Source of the DNA: Shinella sp. CPCC 101442 | GTDB lineage: Bacteria; Pseudomonadota; Alphaproteobacteria; Rhizobiales; Rhizobiaceae | DNA length: 64,000 nucleotides | Direction of reading: 5' to 3' | Assembly (NCBI RefSeq): GCF_024704725.1 | Contig: NZ_JALIQS010000001.1 | Span: forward strand, 558,001-622,000 | Shown: one piece after another, positions 45,023 through 56,752 of the stretch | How positions within the stretch are numbered: the stretch's first letter is position 1 | How the letters are laid out: each line of letters opens with the position of its first letter | The notes under the pieces: generated by a model | The model's input: only the letters and a program-made list of their open reading frames with translations | The model's database searches: none | What the model was told of the DNA's origin: nothing | Program-made: the position numbers and the translations under genes

Positions 45023-45097
45023 TTGCACATGTGAAGCAGGAAATTGCTCACGTCCGGTAGAGGAGCACCGGCCAGAACCTGGGAGGAGAACCCGCTC

Positions 45098-46078
45098 ATG
45101 ACCACCATTTCCCGTCGCACCTTCATGCTTGCGGCAACGGCCATCGGCGCGCTTGCCGTTGCCGGCGTCGCCATCGCCGAAGTACCCAAGCTGGCACAGA
45201 AGGACACCTACAAGGTCGGCTTCGCGCAGACCGAATCCAACAATCCCTGGCGCATCGCCCAGACCAACAGCATGAAGGCCGAGGCTGAAAAGCTCGGCTA
45301 CCAGCTGGTCTATACGGATGCCGCCGGCTCGGCTGCAAAGCAGGTCGCCGACGTCAACTCGATGATCGCCCAGGGCGTCGACGTCATCTTCCTCGCACCG
45401 CGCGAGGAAAAGCCGCTGATCCCCGCCGTCATGGCCGCCAAGAAGGCCGGCATTCCGGTCATCCTGCTCGACCGCTCGGTCGATCCGTCGCTTGCCAAGG
45501 CCGGCGAGGACTATCTGACCTTCATCGGCTCGAACTTCGTCGAGGAAGGCAAGCGCGTCGCCGAATGGCTCGCCAAGAATGCCAATGGCAAGTCGAAGAT
45601 CATCGAGCTGGAAGGCACGACCGGCTCGTCGCCGGCCAACGACCGCAAGAAGGGCTTTGACGAGGCGATCCAGGCGGCCGGGGGCTTCGAGATCGTTGCC
45701 TCGCAGACCGGCGATTTCGCCCGCGACAAGGGCCGCCAGGTGGCCGAAGCGCTGCTTCAGGCCCATCCGGATGCGGATATCATCTACGCCCACAACGACG
45801 AAATGGCGATGGGCGCCATCGCCGCACTCGAAGCCGCCGGCAAGGTCCCGGGCAAGGATGTGCTCGTGCTCTCCATCGACGGCGGCAAGGAAGCCGTGCA
45901 GGCGGTGGTCGACGGCAAGATCGCGGCGGTCGTCGAGTGCAATCCGCGCTTCGGGCCCAAGGCATTCGAGACGATGCAGCGCTACGCCAAGGGCGAAGCG
46001 ATCGAGCCGACCCTAGTCAACGAAGACAAGTTCTACGACGCGTCCAATGCGGCCGCCGAACTCGCCAACGCCTACTGA
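45098..46078 (+). CDS. ytfQ: Sugar ABC periplasmic binding protein, YtfQ (galactofuranose) type
   Basis: 326 residues from ATG 45098 behind GGAGGAGAACC. The signal has a twin-arginine motif SRRTFM, suggesting Tat export, cleaved after AIA near residue 29. The mature protein aligns by eye with E. coli YtfQ: VGFAQTESNNPWR at the start, IAQGVDVIFLAP, DRKKGFDEAI, QTGDFARDKGRQ and YAHNDEMAMGAI. YtfQ binds galactofuranose; this protein should bind the same or a related furanose. It is the first gene of the importer operon and is followed by a hairpin terminator that would limit read-through. Confidence 0.93.
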   Translation: MTTISRRTFMLAATAIGALAVAGVAIAEVPKLAQKDTYKVGFAQTESNNPWRIAQTNSMKAEAEKLGYQLVYTDAAGSAAKQVADVNSMIAQGVDVIFLAPREEKPLIPAVMAAKKAGIPVILLDRSVDPSLAKAGEDYLTFIGSNFVEEGKRVAEWLAKNANGKSKIIELEGTTGSSPANDRKKGFDEAIQAAGGFEIVASQTGDFARDKGRQVAEALLQAHPDADIIYAHNDEMAMGAIAALEAAGKVPGKDVLVLSIDGGKEAVQAVVDGKIAAVVECNPRFGPKAFETMQRYAKGEAIEPTLVNEDKFYDASNAAAELANAY

Positions 46079-46099
46079 TCGCATCTCCCAAGCACTTCG

Positions 46100-46134
46100 C
46101 GGCCGGGGCGGCAAAACCGTCTCGGCCGTTTTTT
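46100..46134 (+). terminator. Partial terminator between binding-protein and ATPase genes
   Basis: A 12-bp stem (46100-46111 with 46117-46128, two G-U pairs), a CAAAA loop and six T residues directly after it. It is a complete intrinsic terminator 22 bp beyond the receptor stop and 75 bp before the ATPase start, so it probably acts as an attenuator giving more receptor than transporter. Confidence 0.75.
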
Positions 46135-46209
46135 GAACGGGCCTGACCTTTGGTTCGTTCGGGTGTAGGCTCGAGAGGCCCGTCCCGAAGGGCGGAGAGG
46201 AGGAACCCG

Positions 46210-47700
46210 ATGCTTCTGTCCATGCAGGGCGTTTCCAAGGCATTTGCCGGCGTCGCCGCGCTGAAAGCCGCTTCGCTCGAGGTCGAGCCGGCGGAAGTCA
46301 TGGCGCTTGTCGGCCAGAACGGTGCGGGCAAGTCGACGCTCATCAAGATCCTGACGGGCGTCTATCGCCGCGACGCGGGCGACATCACCTTCGACGGCCG
46401 ACCGGTCGATTTCACCATGCCGGCGGAGGCGCAAGGTGCAGGCATCGCCACGATCTACCAGGAAATCAACCTCGCCCCCCAGCGCTCGGTGGCCGAGAAC
46501 ATCTACCTATCGCGCGAGCTTAGACGCTTCGGCCTGATCGACCACGCCGCCATGCGCCGCGGCGCCGAGGCCGTGCTGAAAACCTTCAACCTTGCCATCG
46601 ACGTCGACCGGCCCGTTGCGCATTTCGATGCCGCGACGCGGCAGATGGTGGCGATCGCCCGCGCCGTCACGCAGAACGCCCGCCTCGTCATCATGGACGA
46701 ACCGACCTCCTCGCTCGACGAGCGCGAGGTCGCCGTGCTCTTCGAGACGATCCGCACGCTGAAGCGCACCGGCGTCGCCGTCATCTTCATCGGCCACAGG
46801 CTCGACGAACTCTATGCGATCTGCGACCGGGTGACGATCATGCGCGACGGCCAGACGGTGGCGAAAAGCCCGATGGCCGAAATGCCCAAGATGGCGCTGG
46901 TGCGCCATATGCTCGGCAAGGAGCTCGCCGCCTTCCAGGCGATGGCGTCGGATCGGGACGTGCCCGACCGCCCCGTCCGCCTCGCGGTCGAAAACGCCGG
47001 CGCGGGGGTGCGTGTGCGCGATGTCAGCCTTACCGTGCGCGAGGGCGAGATATCGGGCCTCGCAGGCCTGCTCGGCTCCGGTCGCACGGAGACGGCGCGC
47101 CTGATCTTCGGCGCCGACAGGATGCAGCGCGGGGTCATTCGCATGGATGGCCGCGAGCGCGCCTATCGCGAGCCGGCGGACGCCATCGCCGATGGCATCG
47201 GGCTCGTTTCCGAGGACCGCAAGATCGACGGCATCGTGCCCGACATGAGCATTCGCGAGAACATGACCCTCGCCCTTCTGCCAAAGCTGAAGAAGGCCGG
47301 CATCGTCAACCGTGTCAGGCAGGACGAGATCGTCACGCGCTATATCCGCGCGCTCGGCGTCAAATGCGCCTCGCCCGACCAGCCGATCAAGGAGCTTTCC
47401 GGCGGTAACCAGCAGAAGGTGCTGCTGGCGCGCTGGCTTGCCACCGATCCGCGTGTCCTCATCATCGACGAGCCGACACGCGGCATCGACATCGGCGCGA
47501 AATCGGAAATCCTCAAACTGCTGCGCAATCTCGCCGACGAAGGCCTCAGCGTGCTGATGATCTCCTCCGAGCTCGAAGAGCTGCTCGCCGCTGCCGACCG
47601 CGTGACCGTACTCAGCGACGGCACGTCGGTCGCGACCCTGCCGCGCAAGGATCTGAGCGAGGCGGCGCTGCTTTCCGCCATGGCCCATCAGGTAGAATGA
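46210..47700 (+). CDS. ytfR: Sugar ABC ATP-binding protein, two-domain YtfR type
   Basis: 496 residues from ATG 46210 (GAGGAGGAA upstream). Two nucleotide-binding domains as in RbsA/YtfR: the first with Walker A GQNGAGKST and Walker B LVIMDEP, the second with a degenerate Walker A (LLGSGRTE), signature LSGGNQQK and LIIDEPTRGID. It energises the two permeases encoded downstream. The next gene starts one base after its stop, so the three are one unit. Confidence 0.94.
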   Translation: MLLSMQGVSKAFAGVAALKAASLEVEPAEVMALVGQNGAGKSTLIKILTGVYRRDAGDITFDGRPVDFTMPAEAQGAGIATIYQEINLAPQRSVAENIYLSRELRRFGLIDHAAMRRGAEAVLKTFNLAIDVDRPVAHFDAATRQMVAIARAVTQNARLVIMDEPTSSLDEREVAVLFETIRTLKRTGVAVIFIGHRLDELYAICDRVTIMRDGQTVAKSPMAEMPKMALVRHMLGKELAAFQAMASDRDVPDRPVRLAVENAGAGVRVRDVSLTVREGEISGLAGLLGSGRTETARLIFGADRMQRGVIRMDGRERAYREPADAIADGIGLVSEDRKIDGIVPDMSIRENMTLALLPKLKKAGIVNRVRQDEIVTRYIRALGVKCASPDQPIKELSGGNQQKVLLARWLATDPRVLIIDEPTRGIDIGAKSEILKLLRNLADEGLSVLMISSELEELLAAADRVTVLSDGTSVATLPRKDLSEAALLSAMAHQVE

Positions 47701-47701
47701 C

Positions 47702-48712
47702 ATGGCGACAATCGAGACCCCTGCCCCGCAGCCCTCAGGCACACTCTCCTCCGGCAGCCGGCTGTTTTCGCTGGCAAGCCGCTACGGCACCTTCGTCGCC
47801 TTCCTGGCGCTCGTCGCCTTCAACATCGCGGTAACGCCGAATTTCCTGTCCTGGCAGACGCTCAATGTGAACCTCACGCAGGTCGCCACCATCGTCATCG
47901 TCGCCACCGGCATGACGCTGGTCATCGCCACCGGCGGCATCGACCTCTCGGTCGGCTCGCTGATGGCGATATCGGGCGCGCTTGCGCCGATGATCTTCAT
48001 GGGCCAGTTCTGGCAGGTCGAAAGCATGGCCTTTGCCGTGGCGCTCGCCTTTCTTCTGCCGGTGATCGTCGCCAGCCTCTTCGGCCTGTTCAACGGGCTG
48101 CTCGTCACGCGGTTTTCCATCCAGCCGATCATCGCGACGCTCGTGCTCTTCATCGCCGGCCGCGGCATCGCGCAGGTCATGACCAACGGCAACCTGCAGG
48201 TCTTCAAGAACGAGGGCTTCCAGTTCATCGCCATGGGCCGCATCGCCGGCATTCCGGCGCAGGTCATGCTGATGATCGTCATCGTCATCCTCGCCTCGGC
48301 GATGATCCGCTATACCGTCATCGGCCGCCAGATCATCGCGGTCGGCGGCAACGAGAAGGCCGCGCGGCTGACGGGCATCCCCGTCAAACGCGTCAAACTG
48401 CTCGTCTACATGATCAGCGGCGCGCTTGCCGGCCTTGCCGGGCTCATCGTGGTCGCCCGCAACTCGGCGAGCGACGCCAATCTCGTCGGCCTCGGCATGG
48501 AGCTCGACGCCATCGCAGCCGTTGCCGTCGGCGGTACGCTTCTGACCGGCGGACGGGCCAACATCGTCGGCACCCTGCTCGGCGCCTTCGTCATCCAGCT
48601 CGTCCGCTACACGCTGCTGGCCAATGGCGTCCCGGATGCCGCCGCTCTCATCGTCAAGGCCGGACTGATCGTGCTCGCCGTCTTCATCCAGCAGCGCGCC
48701 GACAAGCATTGA
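47702..48712 (+). CDS. ytfT: Sugar ABC permease, YtfT type
   Basis: 336 residues with eight to ten membrane helices and the CUT2 permease motifs ATGGIDLSVGS near residue 78 and VAVGGTLLTGGRAN near 276. Forms a heterodimeric channel with the next gene product, as YtfT and YjfF do in E. coli. Starts immediately after the ATPase gene and is followed by the second permease gene after 11 bp. Confidence 0.93.
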   Translation: MATIETPAPQPSGTLSSGSRLFSLASRYGTFVAFLALVAFNIAVTPNFLSWQTLNVNLTQVATIVIVATGMTLVIATGGIDLSVGSLMAISGALAPMIFMGQFWQVESMAFAVALAFLLPVIVASLFGLFNGLLVTRFSIQPIIATLVLFIAGRGIAQVMTNGNLQVFKNEGFQFIAMGRIAGIPAQVMLMIVIVILASAMIRYTVIGRQIIAVGGNEKAARLTGIPVKRVKLLVYMISGALAGLAGLIVVARNSASDANLVGLGMELDAIAAVAVGGTLLTGGRANIVGTLLGAFVIQLVRYTLLANGVPDAAALIVKAGLIVLAVFIQQRADKH

Positions 48713-48723
48713 GGAAAACACAC

Positions 48724-49707
48724 ATGCAGGCCCTCCTCCGTCCCTTCGCCATCAAATCGTCAGGCGATCTTGCCCGCTTCGGCGTCATCCTCGCGCTCGT
48801 CGGCCTCATCCTGTTCGGGGCGCTGCGCTACGACAACTTCCTGTCGCCCTTCAACATCCTGAGCTTCCTGCGCTACAACTCCATGTTCGCGCTGATCGCG
48901 CTCGGCATGGCCTTCGTCATCATCACCGGCGGCATCGACCTTTCGGTCGGCGGGACGGCGGCGATGGCAAGCGTGGTCGCAGCCCTGCTTTCGCCCTATC
49001 ACTGGGCGGCCGGGCTTTTCGGCGGCATGGCGGCGGGGTTTGCCGTGGGCGCGCTGAATGGCTTCATCATCACCAGAATGCGCATCCAGCCTTTCATCGG
49101 CACGCTCGCGACCATGCTTGCCGCCTATGGAACGGGTCTCCTGCTCGCCAACAACCAATCCGTCTCCGTCTCCTACGATACCGGCTTCACCGTCATCGGC
49201 CAGGACGATTTTCTGGGCTTTCCCATTCCCGCCTGGATCGGGCTCGCCGCCTATGTGCTCGGCTGGCTGGTGCTCGAAAAACTGCCCGTCGGTCGGCATA
49301 TCCTCGCCATCGGCGACGGCGAGGCGACGGCCGGGCTGATGGGTCTGAAGGTCGAGCGCACGCTCGCCGCCGTCTATCTCGCCTCGGGCACGCTTGCCGG
49401 TCTTGCCGGCGTCATCCTCGCCTCGCAGTTCGGCGCCGGCCAGCCGACGGAGGGCGTGGGCTGGGAACTTTTCGCCATTGCCTCGGTGGTGGTGGGCGGC
49501 ACGTTGCTGACGGGCGGCTCGGGTTCGGTCGGCGCGACGCTTGCCGGCGCGCTTCTGCTCGCCATGGTCTTCAACATTCTGAACTTCGAAAACGGGCTGG
49601 GCTGGATTTCGCTCTCGGCCTACTGGCAATCCGTCATCCGCGGCGCCTTCCTGCTCGTCGTCGTCGTGCTGCAGGCCAAGCTGATGGCGCGGCACCGCGC
49701 CATCTAG
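48724..49707 (+). CDS. yjfF: Sugar ABC permease, YjfF type
   Basis: 327 residues from ATG 48724 (TGAGGAAAACACAC upstream). Same family as the previous gene, with ITGGIDLSVGG and VVVGGTLLTGGSGS. The presence of two different permeases supports the galactofuranose-type assignment. Last gene of the operon; no plus-strand T-run terminator is obvious, but a hairpin shared with the convergent monooxygenase gene follows. Confidence 0.93.
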   Translation: MQALLRPFAIKSSGDLARFGVILALVGLILFGALRYDNFLSPFNILSFLRYNSMFALIALGMAFVIITGGIDLSVGGTAAMASVVAALLSPYHWAAGLFGGMAAGFAVGALNGFIITRMRIQPFIGTLATMLAAYGTGLLLANNQSVSVSYDTGFTVIGQDDFLGFPIPAWIGLAAYVLGWLVLEKLPVGRHILAIGDGEATAGLMGLKVERTLAAVYLASGTLAGLAGVILASQFGAGQPTEGVGWELFAIASVVVGGTLLTGGSGSVGATLAGALLLAMVFNILNFENGLGWISLSAYWQSVIRGAFLLVVVVLQAKLMARHRAI

Positions 49708-49710
49708 CCC

Positions 49711-49746
49711 AGAAGAAAGAGCGGGCAGCGGGAGGAAGCTGCCCGC
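49711..49746 (-). terminator. Terminator of the monooxygenase operon
   Basis: GCGGGCAGC and GCTGCCCGC pair across an 8-base loop (49721-49746), 12 bp past the monooxygenase stop. On the minus strand the tail is TCTTTCTTC. It may serve both converging operons, though the plus-strand tail is not T-rich. Confidence 0.6.
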
Positions 49747-49758
49747 CCAGGTGCCGGT

Positions 49759-51558
49759 CTATTTCCGGTGGTGAACCGGTTGGAGGCTATAGACCGGCGT
49801 GGGGATGTCCTCGAGCCGGGCCTTCAGCTGCAAGGCGAGATACTGCGAATAGTGGCGCGACTGGTGCAGGTTGCCGCCATGGAACCACAGCGCCTCCTGC
49901 TGCGTCGGCTTCCACATGTTGCGCTGCTCGCCTTCCCACGGGCCGGGATCCTTCGGCGTATCCGATCCGAGACCCCAGACCTTGCCGACCCTGTCGGCCG
50001 TTTCCTGGTCGATGAGGTCGGCGACCCAGCCGTTCATCGAGCCGTAGCCCGTCGCATAAACGATCACGTCGGCGGGGATTTCCGTGCCGCCCGAGAGCTT
50101 TATGGCGTTCTCCGTGATCTCCTCGACCTGCCCCGCCGCAAGCTTCACCTTGCCGTCGATGATCAGCTGCGAGGCGCCGATATCGATGTAGTAGCCCGAG
50201 CCGCGACGGAGATATTTCATGAAGAGGCCGGAACCGTCCGCACCCCAGTCGAGCTGGAAGCCGGCCTTCTCCAGCGCCGCGTAGAAATCGGCGTCGCGCT
50301 CGCGCATCTTGTCGTAGAGCGGGATCTGGAACTCGTGCATGATCCGGTAGGGCAGCGAGGCGAAGATCAGGTCGGCCTTGCCCGTCGTCACGCCATTCGC
50401 CAGCGCCTGCTCGGAATAGAGCGAGCCGAGACCGATATCCATCAGCGTGTCGGATTTCACGATATGTGTCGTCGAGCGCTGGATCATGGTTACGTCGACG
50501 CCCGCCTCGTAGAGGGCAGCGCAGATGTCATGGGCCGAGTTGTTCGAGCCGATGACGGCCACTTTCTTGCCCTTGTAGCCGTCCGGTCCCGGATGCTGCG
50601 AGGAATGGTGCTGCTCGCCCTGGAAGCGCGCGCGGCCCTTGAAATCAGGAATATTCGCCTTGCCGGACATGCCCGTCGCAAAGACGAGCTGCTTCGGCTT
50701 CAGCACCACCTCCTCGCCGTCGCGGTCGACGACGATGGTCCATTCCTTCGTTGCCTCATCCCACTTCGCCGACCTTGCGGTGGAGCGCGTCCAGTAGTTC
50801 AGCTCCATGACCTTGGTGTAGAATTCCAGCCAGTCGCCGATCTTGTCCTTCGGCGCGAAGACCGGCCAGTTCTTCGGGAAATCGATATAGGGCAGGTGAT
50901 CGTACCAGACGGGATCGTGCAGGCAGAGCGACTTGTAGCGCTTGCGCCAGCTGTCGCCCGGCCGGTCGTTCTTTTCGAGGATGATGGCGGGCACGCCGAG
51001 CTGGCGCAGCCGCGCACCAAGCGCGATGCCGCCCTGCCCGCCGCCGATGATCACGACATAGGGCTGCTTTTCATAGCCGAGCGTGCGTTCCTCGTGCTCG
51101 CGCTCCTCCTTCCAGGTTTTCGCGCCGAGATTCTGGCCATGTTTGGCGCCGAGCGGACGCGTGAAGCCGGATTTCTCCTCGTGCCCCTTGAGTTCGGCGA
51201 GCGCCGTCAGCAGCGTCCAGACGAGGCCGTTCTTGAAGCGCACGAGGCCGTAGCCGCGCCCGGTCGCCGTTTCGAACGAAATCCAGCTCTCAAGCACGCC
51301 ATCGGCCTCCGTCGCCTCCTCGCCGGCGGCGACGCGCCAGTTGGACGGTTTGGCCGTGGCAAGCTGCGCCTGGAGCATGTCGCGCACCTGATCGCGGCCC
51401 TCGACGGTCTTGAGGTTCCAGGTGAAGGCGACGAGGTCGCGCCAGTAGCAGTCCTCGGCAAAGAGATGGACGGCATCCTCGATGCGGCCGGATTCAAGGG
51501 CGGCGCCCAGCGTATCGAGAAGCGCCTGGACGCGGGTTGTGGGGGTCTTGTCGAGCAT
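49759..51558 (-). CDS. Flavin-containing monooxygenase with N-terminal SnoaL-like domain
   Basis: 599 residues. The first 130 or so residues form a SnoaL/NTF2-like domain (LESGRIEDAVHLFAEDCYWRD). The rest is a class B flavin monooxygenase: FAD motif GGGQGGIALGARL near residue 175, FMO fingerprint region FQGEQHHSSQHP, and an NADPH motif with a modified glycine pattern (VIGSNNSAHD). Such enzymes oxidise ketones or S/N atoms, including Baeyer-Villiger reactions. It lies 65 bp downstream of a zinc alcohol dehydrogenase gene and of the sigma-54 promoter, so it should be induced with it. The substrate is unknown; alcohol to ketone to ester is a possible route. Confidence 0.9.
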   Translation of the reverse strand: MLDKTPTTRVQALLDTLGAALESGRIEDAVHLFAEDCYWRDLVAFTWNLKTVEGRDQVRDMLQAQLATAKPSNWRVAAGEEATEADGVLESWISFETATGRGYGLVRFKNGLVWTLLTALAELKGHEEKSGFTRPLGAKHGQNLGAKTWKEEREHEERTLGYEKQPYVVIIGGGQGGIALGARLRQLGVPAIILEKNDRPGDSWRKRYKSLCLHDPVWYDHLPYIDFPKNWPVFAPKDKIGDWLEFYTKVMELNYWTRSTARSAKWDEATKEWTIVVDRDGEEVVLKPKQLVFATGMSGKANIPDFKGRARFQGEQHHSSQHPGPDGYKGKKVAVIGSNNSAHDICAALYEAGVDVTMIQRSTTHIVKSDTLMDIGLGSLYSEQALANGVTTGKADLIFASLPYRIMHEFQIPLYDKMRERDADFYAALEKAGFQLDWGADGSGLFMKYLRRGSGYYIDIGASQLIIDGKVKLAAGQVEEITENAIKLSGGTEIPADVIVYATGYGSMNGWVADLIDQETADRVGKVWGLGSDTPKDPGPWEGEQRNMWKPTQQEALWFHGGNLHQSRHYSQYLALQLKARLEDIPTPVYSLQPVHHRK

Positions 51559-51623
51559 CGTTTTCTCCTCCTGCTCAGTTGGAAACGGGGCGGCTCCTCA
51601 ACCGCCCCGCAGAACGGATCGGC

Positions 51624-52697
51624 CTATCGGGACAGGTCGATCAGAATCTTCAGGTGCTTTCCGGCGGGATCGAGCAACTGGTCGAACCCCTCCGGAACGG
51701 CCTCGCCAAGCGAGACATATTTCGTGACGATCCGGCTCGCCGGGATCTGGCCGCTGGCGATCAGCCGGGCGACGCGGGGCCAGTAATGCGTCGGATAGGC
51801 CCAGGAGCCGCGGATATCGATGTCCTTGAAGGTGACGTCGAACCAGTTGAGCGGGTTCTCGCCGGGATGAAGTCCCGTCTGCACGACGACGCCCTGCTTG
51901 CGAACCGCATCCGCGCAGCTTTTCAAGGCATGTTCGTTGCCGACGCACTCGATGGCGACGTCGCAGCCGACGCCGCCTTCCGTCTCGGCGCGCACGACGT
52001 CGCCGACCTTTTCCGTTTTCGGATTGATGGTGCGCACCTCGCCCAGCGCCTCGCGCGCCAGCGAAAGCCTTGTATCGTTGGGATCGGAGAGAAAGATCTG
52101 CGAGGCACCGGCAGCCCGCGCCGCCATCGCGACGAGAATGCCGATCGGCCCCGCGCCGGTGACGAGCACGCTGTTGCCCGCCGTCACGCCGCCGCGATCG
52201 CAGGCATAGACCGCGACCGCCGTCGGCTCGATCAGCGCCGCCTCCTGGTCGCTGAGTTCATCGGGAATGGGTTGGACGTTGTAGTCGTTGAGAAGGGCCG
52301 CCTCAGCCATGCCGCCGGAATGCCAGGAAAGGCCGGCAAGCGCGAGGTTGCCGCTCAGGTGAAACAGGCCGCGGTCGGCATAGTAGTCGCCATGGCGGGG
52401 CATGATGAGCGGCTGGATCGACACCCGGTCGCCCGGCTTCACATGGTTGACGCCTTCGCCGACAGCCTTGACGACGCCGCCGAACTCATGGCCGAGGATT
52501 TGCGGCCCGTATGCGCCGGTAAAAGGGTGCGGCTCCTTCGGCACGAAGATCGGGCCATAGGCATATTCGTGCAGGTCCGTTCCGCATATGCCGCAGAAGC
52601 GGTTTTCGACCAGCACTTGACCCGGCCCGGGCGACGGCGGCGCGTCGACGGTTTCGATGCGCAGATCCTTGGCAGCGTGAAAGCGCAAAGCCTTCAT
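51624..52697 (-). CDS. Zinc-dependent alcohol dehydrogenase (butanediol dehydrogenase-like)
   Basis: 357 residues from ATG 52697, with AGGAGG eight bases upstream; another ATG two codons earlier overlaps that site. Medium-chain dehydrogenase with the catalytic zinc ligands in FCGICGTDLHEY and GHEFGG (Cys, His, Glu), and the nucleotide motif GAGPIG near residue 183. The structural-zinc cysteine cluster of classical ADH is absent, as in 2,3-butanediol/threonine dehydrogenase types. It follows a consensus sigma-54 promoter by 40 bp and an AcoR-like activator gene, matching acetoin/diol-type regulation. It probably oxidises a secondary alcohol or diol. Confidence 0.92.
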   Translation of the reverse strand: MKALRFHAAKDLRIETVDAPPSPGPGQVLVENRFCGICGTDLHEYAYGPIFVPKEPHPFTGAYGPQILGHEFGGVVKAVGEGVNHVKPGDRVSIQPLIMPRHGDYYADRGLFHLSGNLALAGLSWHSGGMAEAALLNDYNVQPIPDELSDQEAALIEPTAVAVYACDRGGVTAGNSVLVTGAGPIGILVAMAARAAGASQIFLSDPNDTRLSLAREALGEVRTINPKTEKVGDVVRAETEGGVGCDVAIECVGNEHALKSCADAVRKQGVVVQTGLHPGENPLNWFDVTFKDIDIRGSWAYPTHYWPRVARLIASGQIPASRIVTKYVSLGEAVPEGFDQLLDPAGKHLKILIDLSR

Positions 52698-52736
52698 TGG
52701 CATTTCCTCCTCGTGTTGTTCTTGCACAGGAAGGAC

Positions 52737-52753
52737 AGCAAGCGTCGTGCCAG
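52737..52753 (-). promoter_or_regulatory. Sigma-54 (RpoN) promoter of the dehydrogenase/monooxygenase operon
   Basis: On the minus strand C-TGGCACG-A-CGC-TTGCT matches the -24/-12 consensus at every defined position. It lies 40 bp before the dehydrogenase ATG, directly downstream of the activator gene. Confidence 0.9.
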
Positions 52754-52825
52754 AATGACGCCGGATCAATTTGTTCAATTTCGTCAATCAATTAGAGAGC
52801 GCCGAGCTGAGAAGGCCCGAGAGAT

Positions 52826-52853
52826 GCAACAGGTGGCCCGCAACAGGTGTTGC
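52826..52853. promoter_or_regulatory. Candidate upstream activator sites
   Basis: GCAACAGGTG occurs twice, at 52826-52835 and 52840-52849; the second copy completes a perfect palindrome GCAACAGGTGTTGC (52840-52853). They lie about 90-100 bp from the sigma-54 promoter, the usual spacing for an enhancer-binding activator, so the adjacent AcoR-like protein is the likely binder. Confidence 0.65.
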
Positions 52854-52863
52854 AGGCGTTGCG

Positions 52864-54735
<1,872 letters not shown>

Positions 54736-54804
54736 CCAGTCATCCTCCCGCAGGCATGGTCGCACAGGAAGGGGTCTGCGACAATCGTCCTGAAGTCGTA
54801 GACC

Positions 54805-56745
54805 TCAGTCCGCGCCGAGCGCGACGGCCGGCTGCAGATGGGAGGCGTTGCGTGCCGGCAGGTAGCCGAAGACGAGACCGGTCAGGAACGAACAGGCGAA
54901 GGCGAGTGCGACGGGACCGAGGGTGAAGCTGACCGGCATGCCAAAAACCTTCGCCAGCGCGCCCACGGACAGACCCAGCCCGACGCCGATGGCCCCGCCG
55001 ATCGCCGAGACGACCAGCGCCTCGATGAGAAACTGCAGCAGAATATCGCGACGCCGTGCGCCCGTCGCCATCCGCACGCCGATCTCGCGGGTGCGCTCGC
55101 GCACGGAAACCAGCATGATGTTCATCACCCCGATACCGCCGACCAGCAGCGAGATCGCGGCGACCGAGCCCAGGAAGAGCTTCATCGTGTTGGAGGTCTC
55201 GGTGAACGCCTCGCGCACGGAGGACATGTTGGTGATCTGCGTGTCCTCGGCCTTGTGGCGCGTGTCGAGCAGGGTCTGGATGGCATCCTGCGTGAGATCG
55301 ATTGCCGAGGCGTCCTCGACCTGCACGGTGATCGTGCGCACGTTGCGCTGGCCGAACAGCCGCATGCTGCCCGTGGTGAGCGGCACCAGCATGATATCGT
55401 CCTGGTCGTTGCCGCCGGCACTCGCGCCCATCTCGGCCATCACGCCGATGACCTGGAAGGGGATCTTGTTGACCAGCACATAGTGGCCGAGCGGACTTTC
55501 GCCATCGGGAAACAGCGTCTTCGCCACCGTCTGGCCGAGCACGGCGACGGGCGCGTAGGTGTCCATGTCGTCGGCATTGATGAATTCACCCGAGGCGACT
55601 TTCCAGTTCTTTGCCCGCGTGAAGGCCGGAACCGTGCCGTTCGCCGTCGTCTGATAGTCTATGTTGCCATAGCGCAGTGTCACGGAGCTGGTCATTTCCG
55701 GCACCGCGAAGGAAACGTTCGGCAATTCGAGGATCGCGTCGGCATCGGACGGGATCAGCGTCACCGGGGCACTGCCGCCACCACGGAAATTCGCCATGCT
55801 CGGCCGCACCAGGAGAACGTTCGAACCCATAGCGGAAATGCGGTCGAGCACGGAATTCTGCGCACCCGTGCCTATCGCCAGCATGGCCACCACGGAGCCG
55901 ACGCCGATGACGATGCCGAGCAGCGTCAGCACGGTGCGGAAGAGATTGGCGTGCAGCGCGCGAATGGCCATCTTCACGGCTTCGGAGACATCGGCGATGG
56001 CCGCAGAGCCTTCCTTCACCGCCTTCTGCAACCCGGCCGCAGCCTCGGAAGGCGCACGCGCCTTTTTGGAGCGGTCGGAGATGATGCGGCCGTCGCGAAT
56101 CTCGATCAGCCGGTCGGCGGCTTCCGCCACCTCGCGTGAATGGGTGATGAGGATGATCGTGTGGCCATCCTCATGCATCCGGCGCAAAAGCGCCATCACC
56201 TCCTCGCCGCTCTGGCTGTCGAGCGCACCCGTCGGCTCGTCGGCGAGGATGACGCGGCCGCCATTCATCAGCGCGCGGGCGATGGAAACACGCTGCTGCT
56301 GGCCGCCGGAAAGCTGGTTCGGCCGGTGATCGAGCCTGTCGCCGAGCTTCAGCGAGGACAGCAGCATTTCCGCCCGTTCCTGCCGGTCGCGCGCCGAAAG
56401 ACCGGCATAGATCGCGGGTACCTCGACATTTTCGCGGGCACTCGCCGTCGGGATGAGATTGTAGCTCTGGAAGACGAAACCGAAGGTGCGCCGGCGCAGC
56501 GCCGCCAGCTCGTCCGTCTCGAAATCCGAGACCGGCTCGCCGTCGATGCGATATTCGCCCGAGGTCGGCTGGTCGAGGCAGCCGAGGATGTTCATCAGCG
56601 TCGACTTGCCGGAACCGGACTGGCCGATGATCGCGACGAACTCGCCCGCCTCGATGTCGAGCGACACGCCATGCAGGACCTCGACGGCAAACCCGTCGTT
56701 GAAAAAGGTCTTTGTCACATCCTTGAGCGAAATGAGCGCGGTCAT
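54805..56745 (-). CDS. MacB-type ABC exporter (ATPase-permease fusion)
   Basis: 646 residues from ATG 56745. ATPase domain of about 230 residues ([24 protein letters not shown]), then a linker, a first membrane helix ([20 protein letters not shown]), the large periplasmic MacB core and three C-terminal helices, as in MacB mechanotransmission ABC proteins. It should act with the MacA-type adaptor encoded 7 bp upstream and an outer membrane TolC-type channel from elsewhere. Exports vary (macrolides, peptides, lipids, siderophores); the substrate here is unknown. Confidence 0.94.
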   Translation of the reverse strand: MTALISLKDVTKTFFNDGFAVEVLHGVSLDIEAGEFVAIIGQSGSGKSTLMNILGCLDQPTSGEYRIDGEPVSDFETDELAALRRRTFGFVFQSYNLIPTASARENVEVPAIYAGLSARDRQERAEMLLSSLKLGDRLDHRPNQLSGGQQQRVSIARALMNGGRVILADEPTGALDSQSGEEVMALLRRMHEDGHTIILITHSREVAEAADRLIEIRDGRIISDRSKKARAPSEAAAGLQKAVKEGSAAIADVSEAVKMAIRALHANLFRTVLTLLGIVIGVGSVVAMLAIGTGAQNSVLDRISAMGSNVLLVRPSMANFRGGGSAPVTLIPSDADAILELPNVSFAVPEMTSSVTLRYGNIDYQTTANGTVPAFTRAKNWKVASGEFINADDMDTYAPVAVLGQTVAKTLFPDGESPLGHYVLVNKIPFQVIGVMAEMGASAGGNDQDDIMLVPLTTGSMRLFGQRNVRTITVQVEDASAIDLTQDAIQTLLDTRHKAEDTQITNMSSVREAFTETSNTMKLFLGSVAAISLLVGGIGVMNIMLVSVRERTREIGVRMATGARRRDILLQFLIEALVVSAIGGAIGVGLGLSVGALAKVFGMPVSFTLGPVALAFACSFLTGLVFGYLPARNASHLQPAVALGAD

Positions 56746-56752
56746 GGCGGCC

